A stretch of DNA of 64,000 nucleotides from Zelopaecilomyces penicillatus (GCA_005765155.1 VCCP01000003.1:434001-498000); one strand, 5' to 3'; positions 36,351-50,077 are shown, counted from the stretch's first letter. The notes: generated by a model from the letters alone, not told the origin. A program made the numbers and translations.

Positions 36351-38718
36351 GGCCCAAGCCCGCTTTGGTGCCATCTTCAAACCCACGTGGCACGCTTCCG
36401 TCTTGTGGAACCGAGATTTGGACCACGGGACTGGCCTCCGTGTCCACCAGTTCATTGCAAGCACCCCCATTCTATGCATCTAGCAGGGGGGGCAGCGCAG
36501 ACATGGGCGGGGGGGGCGGGCCACGAAAACCCCGGTATATTTCATTTACGGAATTTGCATCGTTTTGAATCTAGGGCCAATCAAGTGGCAGACGCCCCCC
36601 CTCGCCGAGGCCCCTGGCTCTTTTTCCAAAGCTTCTCTCTTTCGCTCTCTCTCTCGATTCATCTGGACAAACAATGTAGCAGGTACGTACTGGGGGTTGG
36701 TATATTGCAGTAACGGGGCGTGCCATGCGGCACAGGTTTAACGGCGGCCGCAATAATTGATGTTTCTCCCAAGCCTTGCTTCATCTCTTTGGAGGTAACT
36801 CTGTAGCACTGCCTGCGTCACATCAAGACATCATACATTACACATCAGACATTACAGACTGCTCATCACACCTCTCCGTCGACCTATGTATGCAGCTCCC
36901 ACATGGTCGTGACACATGGAATACACGGACCAGTACTGTAATTTTCAATCCTCCCAAATAGAGGGGGTCTGGACTATTAATTAGGCATGTGAAGTCCAGA
37001 GTTCATCGGATATGACAATACTATCGTATCTGTCTGTCTCCATTTTCCGACCGGGCCCAAGCACTCGTGATCCCACCTACCTTACTCGCTCCCCCAAAAC
37101 CGGCCCCTCGGCCATAGATGCACCGGGGCAGACGAGATTATTTGTCACTCAGCATGCACGTATATTACATTGCGGGTATCGCAACGTTAATTAATGCCTA
37201 ATTTGTTCTCAAAAAATCGCTCGCATCCCTACCAGGCTGAGCTAGATCAGTGAGCAAGGGAAGGGCGTTGCACAAACGAATGGCCCCTTAAAAAAAAACA
37301 CAAGGTCAATTCGTCATGGTGATTTTATTTTCTCCACCATAACGGCGATAAGGCTGACCGTATGCATTGCTTCAGACTGTTGCGTTCCATTTTCAAGCCC
37401 TACCTTTGTTACAGAAGTATACATTCCTTGTCATTATTTTCTTTTGTTTTATATCAACATCTTTAGGTGATTGCCAGAGTTCTGAACTGGGGGTGGAAGC
37501 GAGCCGCTTACCGAAACAAACAGCCCCCATCATTTCACATATGTACCATGCACGCGATATTGGGCGATGAGTAAAAAGAAAGGAAAATCTGGAGAAGGCG
37601 GCAGGGGATGCAACAGTATAATATAGGTTTGTAAGAAGCATTAGTGAGCAGTGACAGCCTCATACAGATGAAATATCGGTTGATAGTGCGCCGCCACAAT
37701 ACACCCGTATATTACAAAATTGCTCTATAACCGCCCAGACCAAATGACCCGTAGAATTCCGGTGAGAATTACGTGAAATATATGTACCTGAGAGAGAAGA
37801 GACATCGATGCACAAGCATACAATAATGATGCTAGTAATTTTCAATATTACTGAAGTTATTGAGAAATCGTATGCTTTATATGGCGTGCTTAGGATGGAA
37901 CTATAACCAAGGTCGCATGTAAATGATGCGGCCTTGACTTTGCATCGAAACAAAAACATGATGTTACAGAGTGTAGTATTGGTTCAAATATTACCTACAA
38001 TGGTCTAGCTTAGATGGTACTAGTCTATTTTGGTCCAACACACTGGTTGACTGGCTCATATAACAGCCTTGCGTAGCAGGCTCACTATAATGCAGTTACA
38101 AAATCACATGACGAAGACACATCTCTCCTGATTCCAGTTCCATAGTTAGTCTCTAATCTTCGGTTCAGCGTGGCTTTGTTAGTGGCTGCTACTGTCTGCG
38201 CTGTGGCAGCCATCATGACCAAGTTTCAATCAAAACCTCGTGACGACTGCAGATCTGCCACGTGGAGAGAGACATAACTCCCCTCCCTCCTCGGTCAGAT
38301 TCCATTCCAAACCAATTAAAAACCGTCGTCATATCTCCAAAAGAAAATTCCTTTTTTCCCACCCGAATTGTCTAACCCGCAACCAGGACGCGGAAATGCC
38401 GGATATAGGGACGGCAATCTCCAACTTTTGACTGATCTACATGGGAAAACATTACCAAGCAAAGCCAACTATGGACAAAAAGAGGAACGTGCAAGACATC
38501 CTGTCTCAGCCAGATGAGCGCTCATTGGCTTGTCTGAAGAGACAATGTTGGGTGATGTCTTTGTCCGATCATGGGGCACAGCCTCGCTCGTCATGTACAC
38601 ACAGATAACATTGCATCGCTACACCGCAGGTAGTTGTAAAGGTGTAACTTATATTACCTACTTTTGTCTGCGGATGGATGGGGTTCTGCTGCTACGACAT
38701 CGGTAAAGAAGTGTGGGG

Positions 38719-38741
38719 TGTGTGTGTGTGTGTGTGTGTGG
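38719..38741 (+). repeat. (GT) microsatellite, about 11 units
   Basis: An uninterrupted TG/GT dinucleotide tract. Confidence 0.92.
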
Positions 38742-40492
38742 TTAACAGACGGGGTGCGGGTATGCATGTATGTGCAATATACTGCTTGGATGTTATTTTT
38801 TGTCTTTACTGCTGGCTGCGCACGCGTCTTTGTCTCAGAAAGACACAGAGACATGAGGTATGGGAAACACAGAATAGCGAGGGAAGAGGCAAACCTAGAA
38901 GCACGGAATGAAGCCGCGCAGTCATGATGTTCATTTTGTCCCTGTTGACAAATTTTGCCACTGTAACTTGTCCGGGGCAGAAGAGGTTCTGTCCGCGGTC
39001 CAATCGTATACAGGACGCCCATTGAAAGTGAAACGATATATCCAATATTATTACGATTTGACAGCTTTCAGAATTGATGGCATCTTTTTTTTCCTTTTTA
39101 TCAGGCGATCTTTGGAAACTAATGGCGGCGTCATCTCCAAATTGCTATAAAAAAGTCTGTTATAGAGCATTTTATAGTGGGCTTCTGGTGCACATCAAAG
39201 AAAAACGCCCTGCCATACAGTGGTGTAGCAACCTACACTATTTTGCCACGTTGTTGGGGCTTGACCATCCAAAGCAAGGTACGAGAAAGTCTCAGAAACC
39301 CCTCCTCTTCTTTTCTTTTTCCTTCACACCACACCTCTCTCGCATTCGGGTGTGTTCATACAGTATTACAAGACAAATCATTTCGCCAACCTCCGTCCGG
39401 CCTTTCCATTCATTGCTAGTCCGGGCTCAATGCTCGGGGGGAAATGGTGGCGGTGGCCCCAGGGGAGCGCGGGCGGACGGGCGGCCGTGCTATTTGCGGT
39501 GTGTGGAGGCTTTCATCCTCATTGTCTGCCACAAACGCTATAAGGCTGCCTGCTGCTTCTCTCTCTCTCTCTCTTCCCGTATTGTGGCGAATAAGAAAGC
39601 AGATTGTTTTAAAGGCAGGATCCGTGGGATCAGAGACAAGCCCGGGCGCAATAAACATTGCCCAGACTCATTATGATTTAGTTAATGTGTTGATAGTAAA
39701 AACGGATGTTCCGGAACAAACGCTTTGGGCTGATGTTTTGGGGGCACAGACGGGCGAAGCAATACCAGCCCCCCGTTCCCTTCATGATATCGCATGCGGC
39801 AGGCAAAATGGCGAACCAACAGGAGAAAGACGTACAGTACAGTACCGTATGTATGTATATATGTACGCAGCTATACCGATATGTGGAGAATCTGGCAAGG
39901 CTCGCTTCTCGGGTGCCGAAGTACAAGGGCTGGCCAGGGTGAGAGAAGAGGCCGCCGTTCAAAGGGGAGAATGCTGCATGAAGTACTCTGTAGCCAAGAT
40001 GAGGCGAGCCGGGGCGTTGGATGATCTGCCCTGTCAATGAAGCCATCAAGGTCAGTGTGCGCAGAGTTACTGTAATTTATTAAAAAATAATAAATGATGC
40101 AGCATATGCAGAGTGTCATGTATTACCCCAATCTTGAAGAAACATACCTTCTACGTGATTCAACAACCCAACCCAACCACTAACTACTTGCCTAGTTAAG
40201 TAGGTAGTTGTATACATGTAGACAAAGAACCGTTGGATGCAAAATAGATTATGGAATGATTACATCCCACCAACCGAGATGAGCAGAAAGTGTGATTTGG
40301 ATGTGTACTTACGTTGTTGGTTGTTGGTTGGGTGATGGAATTCTTGATGCAGACCGCTCGCGTGGCACATCCCCGTGGGGAGGGCGGACTGTTGGAAGTG
40401 CCGCGTGGAATTGAAGCGACTAACAAGGGGGTGAAGGATGTGTACAGTACTTCTACCCTGCCCTGTATTTCTTGGGATTATTCATTGTTTGG

Positions 40493-40549
40493 GTTTGTTT
40501 GTTTGTTTGTTTGTTTGTTTGTTTGTTTGTTTGTTTGTTTGTTTGTTTG
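40493..40549 (+). repeat. (GTTT) microsatellite, 14 units
   Basis: A perfect tetranucleotide tract of 57 bp. It lies in the gene-free interval and has no coding role that I can see. Confidence 0.95.
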
Positions 40550-43500
40550 CCTTCTTGTAAACCCGGTGTGTGGCTCATTGTATCTGCTGCTCGGTTGGTT
40601 CCGGTATATTGTGTTGGTTTTGGCGATTACTCCGTGTTATAGACAGCCTTTTTAAAAAGTCAACAAGTCAACCAGGCAATGTGATTATTTATCCGACACA
40701 CGAGCTACCTATAGCATTCCACCTATTCACATATCCCCCACCGTTCTTGTGTCATTTTGGTCTTCTGCTCTCGTGCCAATTACCGTGCCGATTCCCGTGC
40801 CGACTGCCCCCTATAAGCTTGACCCAGGTATCGCGTAGTCGTTGATTCAAGCCAAGAGAACGGACCCATTTAGCTTTCCATTCCCCATATAGTAATAACC
40901 TCTGCTACATGCACACGCACATGCTCCTTAGCAAAGGCCCAAGCGATAGCTATTAGTGCATGTTATTAATACACACCTACCTACACCTAACTCACCAAAC
41001 CGCACGCGAATCTAAAGGAAAAGTACCGAGCTGTGCGACAGCGCAAATGCCGCCCGCACCGCTAAGCCCCAACTACCAGAACGCCGCTCCTTCTTTCCCC
41101 CGCTTCCAAGATCTGAGCCAATCAGAGAGAGAAAAGCACTGGGGGTAGGGGGAGCCGCGTCTCCCCGACGAACGGAATTCTACCGCTTTCGGTACAGCTG
41201 TACATATGCTTGTGTAAATCCGGATAACAAACCGTCTCGTTATTCCATAACCCCTTCTTTTCTTAATTCCGGTGTTTGTCAGAGTCTGTTATCATTGCAG
41301 CACTCCACGTGTTGTCTGCTATATGTACGCTCAATGGGCGCCTCTAAAGCCCCAAAAGCCATAAAGCCAGCCTCGTCTGGCCGTTTCCCCCCCGCTCTAT
41401 TTATGTAGGAGGGCAAGCTCGCTAGGCCATCGTTTGGCATGGGTTGCAGGGTGGAGTTCTGCATCTCGGGACCGAAAAAGAAAAAGAGGGGAAGATGGCG
41501 CCAAGCCAAGAGACAAGGGTAACAGAACAAAAGCAAACATATGAGGTTTTACAATTGCACACGAAGAGAGAGAGATTGACGTAGGAAGCGGGGCTCGGGT
41601 TGGTGCCTCTTGGAGTACAGTCCGGTATGCAATTATACAATTCCAGGTTGCCTGTTTACCCTGTACAGATAGAGGAATTGTGCAAAGAGTTGCAGGGTGT
41701 TGGTTCTGTCATTCACTGAACTGATTGTAATATAGCGGGCTGTTAATTGATATAATAAGATCCGCACTGCAGCTGTGTTCCCATTGCAGGACGGGTGTCC
41801 AATCGGCATTCAGCATTTTGCAAGCATCGCATTACAGGGTAGTACTTCATCTTATCCTACTCCTGCTCCTTACCTGGCCTTGGGCGAGGTTGGATCTGGC
41901 TGTGGAAAGGTAGTAGTAGTATTACCAAAGGTACAGAATACTCCGTACAATCAATCGTCCTTTATTTTCCCATGGGAACGGACCTCTTCCATGTGTCTCA
42001 GGCACGTAATGTACCCTAGACTGTGTTGAGAAACAGGATCAGATCTCTACCGCAAGCACCGCGTAGTAATGATGCATGTTGCACAAGATAAAATAGATAA
42101 ATGACTGCACAGAGTACAGGAAAGCACCAGTGTAGCTACCGTTATGGAGCATACCTTGCTTTGATACGAAGCGATTAATTAGTAGTAGCACGTTGTGTTG
42201 ATTGCTGTACCTGTGAGTATGCGTCTGCAACAAAGTTTGCCCCTCCTTACCGCTTACCCGCTGCATGGCTTCCATGCTTTGTTTTTTTTTGTTTGCCTTA
42301 CACTTGTGCTTCACACTTGTGCCTCACTTGTGCCTCGTGACGATCCTTTCTCGTTCCCACCACCCACCCCCCTCCCCGATCCCTAGAGAATCCATCTGCA
42401 GTGTTCTTCATTACTAGCGTTTTAGTCCGCTGGAATCAGCAACAATACTAGCTAAAGAAGACTCACATGCGCACGAGACAGAAACACAGAACACGGAACC
42501 ACCAAAAAAAAGAGAGAGAGACTCCTGGTACAGTGCAAAGTGGTCGGCGACCTGACATGGGTCTAAGCTAGTACCCTTCGAGTCATTCACTAGCAGGACA
42601 AAACGACATTCCTAACTAGAAATGAACCGAGGTTCAAAAGCAAAAGTATTGGACGCCCATTTTCAGACTGTGGGTTGGGTGAGATGTTGGGAAGGCAACG
42701 TGTACGAGTCGGGAGTGTGTTGCCTTACTCTTGCTTGGGACCCTTGATGACTTCTTTGTCTTGTAAAAGCCACAAACAAACTACCTGTATATAGGTAGTA
42801 GGTAGAACCCGATCAAAAAAAAAAACCCAGAACACGCCCCTCTGAGCACCCATGTCAGCCAGGGCCATTAGACAAATGGAGTCAGATGGCTCTAGTGTTT
42901 TGACAGCTAAAGATGACGTCCCCTCAATAAGGCTACCAAGCCTCGGCGTTACCAGCAAAAGAATTGTCATAGACCGGGAGGGAGGCATTAATTGACGATT
43001 ATTCCCACGTGCTTTATCACAATTACCAGATCATCCATCTAGCTACCTATAACAGGAACAACAAGAGAAGTAAAAAGGGTTGGGAGCACGGACTTGAAAG
43101 TCCGGGTTTCCAGTTTGATCTGAAGCTTTGTCTCTCTCTTCTTATCTCCGATCTGGATTACCTTACCACACCTGCCAAACTGCGTAACGTGCTCTGACTA
43201 TCAGGAGCCTCAGATCTCTAATATAGCGTAGCACTCAACCAGGGAGGGGGATTCGAGATCGCCCACCCATCCTATCTATCAAGGTGGGATGAGGAGGGGG
43301 CTTATTGATAGACTACAAAATTGAGAGACACTTTGGAACACAATTTGCAATATTTCCAATCCATTATACATGATACTAACATAGCACTAGACGTCGCTGT
43401 CTGTCTGCGCGTGCTTGGACACACTTTGTTAGTTGTCCTTAAGTATGTCTCACTCGCCCCCACTCATTTATATGTATTCACCCAAGCACACCTTCACTTC

Positions 43501-44068
43501 CACCCCTCCCCCGCTTGCTTGGCAAACAACGTGTCAAGCGACCGCCACACATATGAAAAAGAGCATAAAAAAAGAGCAGTAAAGGCAAATGGCCCAGACA
43601 ATGCTGACGAGTTTTGATGAATATAGTCAAACATCTGATATTTCCAATTCCATTTCAGCTAGCTCGTTGACACTACTGGGTTGACATATGTGGGGGCGAG
43701 AGGAGAGAGGGGGGGGGCGCCGACTGTAGAATTTGCTTCTACATTATTTATTCTCTTGCTACCTTAGTAGTTGATGATGTTGTACACGCAAACATGTACA
43801 GTACTACTTGCAATTACACACCCCCTTCTAGTTGATAGGGCGTGTGGTGATTGTTTATCTGCTGTTAGAGAAACCTAGGTAAGCGAGAGAAAGTTATGCC
43901 CAGATATCCGGGATTCTTTTGCGCCACCGGACTGCTTTCCCGCCTCTTTTTTTTTCCCGCTTACATGTTGCCTGTATATACCCAAAAAAAGGGAACGTCG
44001 GGCCAGACCCAACCTAGATGGAAGGAAGAAGGATGAATTGACATGGAGGGGGGACGGGGGATGAGGAA

Positions 44069-44083
44069 GGGGGGGGGGGGGGG
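44069..44083 (+). repeat. Poly(G) run, 15 bases
   Basis: A run of 15 G preceded by several shorter G runs, giving G-quadruplex potential on the plus strand. Confidence 0.9.
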
Positions 44084-44458
44084 CCGAGGAAACCACGTGT
44101 TGGCAAAATCGCGTGGGCTACCGTAATTCGTTAGTCTGTGATTGATTGATTGATCAATGTGGGTGGTAGGTAGGTATGTATCGTGTGGGATGGGCTAGTT
44201 CGTACTACAACATGCACAGTAATTATGCCAACTTTACAACTGTCTGATAGCCCAACTAATAGACAAGACAAGCATGTTTTAATTTTTTGTGGTTACTTTA
44301 TGGATAAAACATAATGCTAGATTCTACTACTACCTTGCAACAACATGGTACTAAGGCATGCGTTGTATGTGCTGTAATGTACGTACGTGCAATCCCTCCC
44401 CACCCCGATTTTTTCACCCATTGAGAGAACAACTCCAAAGTCAAAGACCCCCCGGTTG

Positions 44459-44483
44459 CCCCCCCCCCCCCCCCCCCCCCCCC
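44459..44483 (+). repeat. Poly(C) run, 25 bases
   Basis: A run of 25 C, preceded by shorter C runs. It gives G-quadruplex potential on the minus strand and lies only about 380 bp from the poly(G) run of the opposite sense. The length is prone to sequencing error. Confidence 0.9.
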
Positions 44484-44650
44484 GGAAAACAAGGTGGTAT
44501 CATGGCACGAAAAGAAGGACGGATATAGTAGGAGTACAGGTAGTGCTGTTAGAGCAAGCAGATCGCAAGCAAGCAAGCAAGCACGCAAGGCACGCAAAAC
44601 GCATGGCTGTCACACCGTCTTGTCCCCAGAGGAAATAAAAATAAAAAATC

Positions 44651-47600
44651 ACTTGAAATAGGGGCGCACGTCTCGCTTCTTTCTTCCTCTCGGGAATCGA
44701 TCGATGTTTTCCTGATTTTCCCCCTCTCTTTTTCTTCTTCTTCTTTCCCCCCTCTCCCCTCCCATTTGTCCTCCGCAACTTGACACTCTTACTGTATCAC
44801 GAATTTCGGATCCGCTCTTTTGCTCTACTCCCCTCCCCCTCCAAAAACGCCGAAAGTACTTTGTACCGCTGTATTCGCCAACAAACAACACCACACCACA
44901 CACACCTAAACAACAAGCATAAAACATAAACCCAGGCCCCCGGATCCCGGCTATCTCAAAGCATCAAAATCCTTGGATACTCGAAACTCCGCGCGCCCCC
45001 CCCTCCCTAATCGACTTTTGTCTTGTTACCGGGTAATTGAATCGTCGCCTCGCTGTCGCGTGACCCAGTTGCCTACCTGTTAGGTATTACAAAGGCTCAC
45101 CTGCCCGTTTCTCTCTCTCGGCAAAACTCTCACCATTATTCTTCATTGCCATCGTTATCTATCGTCAGCACCATCATTATCATCAACATCATTCCTCACT
45201 AACCCCCGACGCCATCGTTTTCCGCGCTGCCACAACGGGCAATATCTCCTCCCCCCCGCCCGCCTTCTCATCAGTGCACGCAAATAGTCTCTCTCTCAAC
45301 AGAACCGCCAATTCTCACTCCAATCCCGTCATTTACACCCAATTGCGCGCCCCAGTGACATTATTGTCACTATTGGTTTTTTCTCCCTCCCTCTCTTTCA
45401 GCTACGACGGCCCGCCACCGCCAGCCACACAGGGTCCCAAGGCCACGTGCAAAGATTTCTCCGCCAGTCGGAGCGCTCACATCATCATTATTTCTGGAGA
45501 CTCAAAGGGTGGTGTGTGTGTCCTAACAACCAACAAACGACATATTAACCAATCGCTCGCCCCCGGCCCCCCGGTTTGAGAAAGGAAAATCAAAGAGAGA
45601 GAAAACGTGGCAATAGTTCCCCAGCAAAGATACAGTGGAACAAAACCGCCCCTCCCAGTCTTTATCGAGCGGTGACTCCGGTTTACCGAAACGCACGGGC
45701 AATATCGAAGGCAAAAAAGCTTAACACAGCTTTCAGCACGTTTTTTTTTTTTGCTTTTGGTGAACGAAAGTCTTACATCGAAGCTTCAACCCCAGACGTC
45801 GTCATACTTTTGGGTTCCAGGTCAGCAAACGCCCCCCCTCCCCCCCCTTTCAAAGCTCAAACCTGCGCCGGCCTATCAAGCGCGCGATCCACCCCCCTTT
45901 TGTTTCGGGCCCGACTTCCATTTGAGCTTCTAGAAGGAAATCCTTCGCCGGCTTATCCAATGACCCTTGTCGTCCCCCTTGTCCTTCCTTGGCATCGCTC
46001 ATTCTAACCCCCCTTGTCCCCCCACAAATACCCAAAACGAAGTCGGCCGTGATTTCCCAGTGGGAAGATTACGAGATTGTATCAAATATGACCTGCGAGT
46101 TCTATTCGAGGGGGTGCAGGATCCGCAAATATATGGAAATTGATGATGAGGCGTTTTGAAAAGCACATGGCCAGCTAATAGTCTGTTCAAGTTGCCTAGG
46201 GGTTTCAGTGAAGCAAGGCTTTGAGGATCATTTCAAATCATATCAAACAAGTCAATTTAGCAGGAATTCGTGTCGAGCATCTCGGATTATCCGGTTGGCC
46301 GTTGTTTGTCGACTACAAGCTTCCGAGGTGGGCTGAGTTTTTAACCTGTGGAAGCAATCTCGCATGCCCTCCAGAGATGCCGCAATAAGAAAACTGCGCA
46401 ACGACCCAATCGACATCACACATCGTGTACAAAAGTACCGCTTTCTGCACGAACACATTACACTACACCATTGCTTTGCCGGATTCCGGAACACTCGTCA
46501 TTTCTTCTAGAAGCTTTGTTGATCCAGAGCGAGAGGCGCAGCCGCCACTGCGATACGACTGTTGGATTTTGGATCTCCCCGTCGACGGCCTCTCCGATCG
46601 AAAACGACTCATCCACATTTACACGGGCCACCCACCCCCTGGCCCATCATCAAATCAAGGTATGTTGCAAGCTCGATCTTTGTTGCTTTTTCCCCCCTTC
46701 TATTTTTGCCAAGCCCTGTTTGGCGGTTGTTTTGGCAGCGGGACATCTCGAATTCGTCGAAACGGGCGTGCATGAGCTGCTCGATGTGAGAAGAGTGTGC
46801 CAGTGCACATATAGTGAGGTATCATCATGCATACGAGTGAATGCAATCCACATCATGCCCTCGTCTGACAGTGAAGTCACTTTGTCACGGTGGTGCCTTG
46901 CAATCTGTGAAGCGAAAGAGATGATCTTACATGGCATCTGTCTGGGCGAGTCTCCGCTAGGTTGCCACGCCGGCTGGGGCTCGCTTCAATGTTCCTCCGT
47001 GTGTTGTCTTTGTGGGACTTTGGAAACTCGATTGTCGTCAAACAAAACGGCCTTTGGTTTGCTGCACAAAAGCCTCGGCCAGTTCCCGAGAGCCGTTGAC
47101 GAGATTGCTGTTGTTGCTGTCGGGTGCTGTACATTGCGGTTTGTGAGCACCTGTTTGTGTGCAGTTCAGGCGCTATTACACTATTGGGACCCGACTACAG
47201 TGTGCTGCTCAGCCACTGTGCCCTGAACCTACACCACCTCACTGTACCTGTAGCCAGTGGCACTCGAACGAGAAACCCACTTGCAGGGCCCCAGAAACAG
47301 GCTAGGCAGTGGTTGGCAATCCCTGGAGCCACGCGCCGATCTGGGTGAAACTGGCTCGTACGAGGATTTCCATGGGCCAAGGTTTATGCATGTGTTCCCA
47401 ATTGCTTTGATGGCTTGGCTCGGCTTGCCTGTGGGCTTTGTACTTCTGGCTGCTGGCTGGCCGTCGTCTTGGCCGTGTCAGCCCGCTGCCTTGCCCCGCA
47501 AACAGCTTCGGCGGCGGCAGCGGCAGTGCGTGCCAGGCAAGTCAAGTCATCATTGACTTTTGCGTCATGTGTGTTAGTGTGCCGCCGAGGATACGACAGA

Positions 47601-50077
47601 CGGCATTACCATTTTGCCCATGTTGCCATGCTTCGGCGATGCGATGCGATGCTCCTGCACGGAGGCGGCATAATCAGGTAGCTTGCTGCAATCAGCAGAG
47701 AGATTTGCTGTTGGTTCGTGCGGTGCCTGTGGGAGCGGGCTGCCACCTCAGACTACCACCTCAAACAGCACCTCACATGAGCACCAACCTTGCCTCACTG
47801 AGTTCAAGTGTGTCAAAGTTACCATTGTCATCTTTGGGCATTTTGGATATTCATATGCATAATCCTGGGGCTAGTCTGCCGTCGCCGTCGCCGTCGCCGC
47901 TTCTGCTTGTGGACTGTGTACGGTACGTACATCAGCATCAATGGTATCCGTATGGCGGGCGACCCATGGAAACAACAAACCGGACAAATGCGTGTTGTGT
48001 GCACATCGACATCTTGTATTGCCAACAAATACCGTACGAGTACCGTGCTTGCATGCCGTGTGCCTGTTGCAGAGCGGTGCGCCTGTGCGACGGGAGATGC
48101 CTCTCCCCTCAGCCCTCTGCACCGTGACACAACAGCATTATCACAAGCAGCAGCAGCAGCATCGCCCAACAGCTACCCATCTCATAGCGGCCTCCTACCT
48201 ACCCTGCCTGTTTGCCCGCACAACGTGGTGAACGGGAGCCTGTGCGGCTTCTGGTGCGGTGGTTGCGCCGGGGGGCTGGCGGCTGGCTGGGCATGGCATG
48301 GCATGGCATGGCTGGGTGTGTGTGATGGGTGCGATGCGATGTGTGCGTGCTCTGGCTTTCTGTGGGGAACCAGTCCAGTCGGAGTTCCGATCATGCACCA
48401 AAGGGGGCTCTAGCGTTTTGGCTCGACACACGCCCCTCAGAAGAGCGCTCTGTTAAGTGCATGTTCCAGCCTTTGTCAGCGGTCCCTTCGCTAGTCTACG
48501 TCAGGTATACGAGGGTCTGTCGGCCAACAAGAGCATGCCCAGCCAGCCAGTGGACCCAGCTAGCCAGCCAGCACCGTCGTTTCGAAGTTGGTGCTGTCTG
48601 TTTGTCTCCAGAGAGTTTGTCTTGAAAGCGTCCCACCTGAGAGCGAGAGCGTATTCCGGAATAGCCACGCGCAGGAGTCTGCAGCAGCTTCACCGTTCGT
48701 CCAGATATCCATACCTACATACATATCCTGCGTACATACATACAGACAGGCACACATGCACCGTGCATCGTCTCTTGCCATCACTGGTTTCTCTTTTCCG
48801 CGTGGGAAGGTACCGAGGACAACTTCTCTTTTCTTCTCCATCGACTTCTCCCCAAAGACAGCATCATCTCGAGAACCGCAGTCGCTTCCGCTCTCTTCTC
48901 TCTCCCTCTCTTTGTTTTGGGCGCCGCCTCTGCCTTCTTCCTATGTTTCCCTTCAACCCGCACCTTGTCTTCCAGCCGATCCAGGACTACTCGCCTGCTG
49001 TTTCTGTCGCTGTCGCTGCCGGTGCTGCCACCGGGCCCGATCCGAAGTACACACACCACTCGCGGGCAAGCCATTCCATCACGCTTCCTATCCGCCGGCC
49101 AGTCAGTCCAAACCCAAAACAAGAAATGCCCCCTTCTAGCTCGTTCTGTTTTTGCAATCACCGCGCCGGCCGAACACCCCGCCTGGCAATTCAACCCATT
49201 CCGCATCCATCCCACCACACACACGGCTGTTGCTGTCCTTTCCCTTCTTGTTTGTCCTGCTGGAACCTCTCCCAGCTGCTAGTGGCCCTTGACCAAGACC
49301 CGCTCTCCTCCCCCCCGTTTCCACTGCTGCCTCGAATTCCCATTCCCCTCCTCTCTGCCGCCTTTCCCCGCCGCCGCACCCGTCCAAAGCCGTCTGCGCA
49401 GCGGGTGAAGCGGGATTGCTGCAAAAGAAGGAAAAGGCAAGAAAAAAAACCTTCCATACCAGTGCAGTGGAGCCAGGGTTCACGGCAGGTAGGCGAGGTG
49501 CGACAGGAGAGCTGCCTGCGTGCCAAACAAAGCCGGGCTGCTGTAGACGGCGGGTTTCGCGTGGCTACGCCGTGGGCTGCCACAAGGCACCAGACAAAGC
49601 CGCAGCCTGCCTCTTTCCTGCCTACAGTACCTCCAGTCTCCGACCACGCGCCGGCGCATGTGTGCATGTACCTCTGTATCTTTGTGTGCACATGTACTTT
49701 GTACCCTTGGCAACCACGCACCCAGGCACGCTACATGGCCCACCCTCCATACCCCCTGGCCCTCTTTTTCTAGCCGCACCCCCTTCCCCCCCACCGCGCC
49801 ACTACCACCAAGTATCGTCTACTTTTCATCTCACTGCTAGTCGCATCCACTACTCGTGCGCACTCTCTTCTGGGGGGCCCCCTTCTGGCGGGCTTCTCAG
49901 TGCTCTGTGCACACGCCCCCCCACCTCTCCCAGTGGACTTTCAGTGGAACTCCCCCCCAAGTGGGCTGGTCCATCGCGCTCTCACCTCACACCCTCTCAC
50001 GCTGTGCTCATTCATCTTTTATTTCAACCTCCCCCAGCTGTTTGCTAATTCCTTCTAACCTTTCTTGTTTCCGTCAG
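44651..50077 (+). promoter_or_regulatory. Pyrimidine-rich upstream region of flbA (probable promoter and long 5' UTR)
   Basis: About 5.4 kb dominated by C- and T-rich tracts on the plus strand, especially 44680-45260 and 48780-50077. Fungal developmental and signalling genes often have such long pyrimidine-rich leaders. A CAG directly before the flbA ATG would fit a 5'-UTR intron ending at the start codon. Many short upstream ATG frames exist. A long open stretch at 48457-49773 is low-complexity and not protein-like. CGT trinucleotide repeats (47879-47897) and a GGCAT pentamer array (48291-48311) are also present. The regulatory role is inferred from position and composition only. Confidence 0.45.

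Larger units (their letters stand above)
36301..44650. other. Long intergenic region, middle part (no recognisable gene)
   Basis: No gene is supported on either strand. The open stretches, none above about 200 codons, translate to low-complexity, non-protein-like sequence. The region stands out for its simple repeats: a T24 run, (GT)11, (GTTT)14, G15 and C25. TAGGTAGGT/ACCTACCTA motifs recur (for example 40198, 42796 and 44167). Confidence 0.6.

Noticed and set aside
43100..43135. tRNA anticodon-arm-like sequence GGACTTGAAAGTCC
   Set aside because: No matching acceptor, D or T arms are found around it, and the stem geometry does not give a seven-base loop.
46012..46158. Short plus-strand frame with unusually protein-like sequence (contains SQWEDYEIVSNMTCEFYS)
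   Set aside because: It has no clear start, no recognisable family and no extension through plausible splice sites. It is too short to call, though it would deserve a check with RNA-seq.
46348..47226. Open stretch of 292 codons on the plus strand
   Set aside because: The composition is not protein-like (many Cys, Ser and Thr, no motif) and neighbouring frames are similarly open. I cannot support a gene.
48457..49773. Open stretch of 438 codons on the plus strand upstream of flbA
   Set aside because: The translation is Pro/Ser/Cys-rich low complexity arising from pyrimidine tracts. Comparable open stretches exist in overlapping frames, and no domain or conserved block is visible.
25759..50077. 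A secondary-metabolite cluster hidden in the large gap
   Set aside because: No adenylation, ketosynthase, P450 or transporter motif is visible in any frame of the interval.
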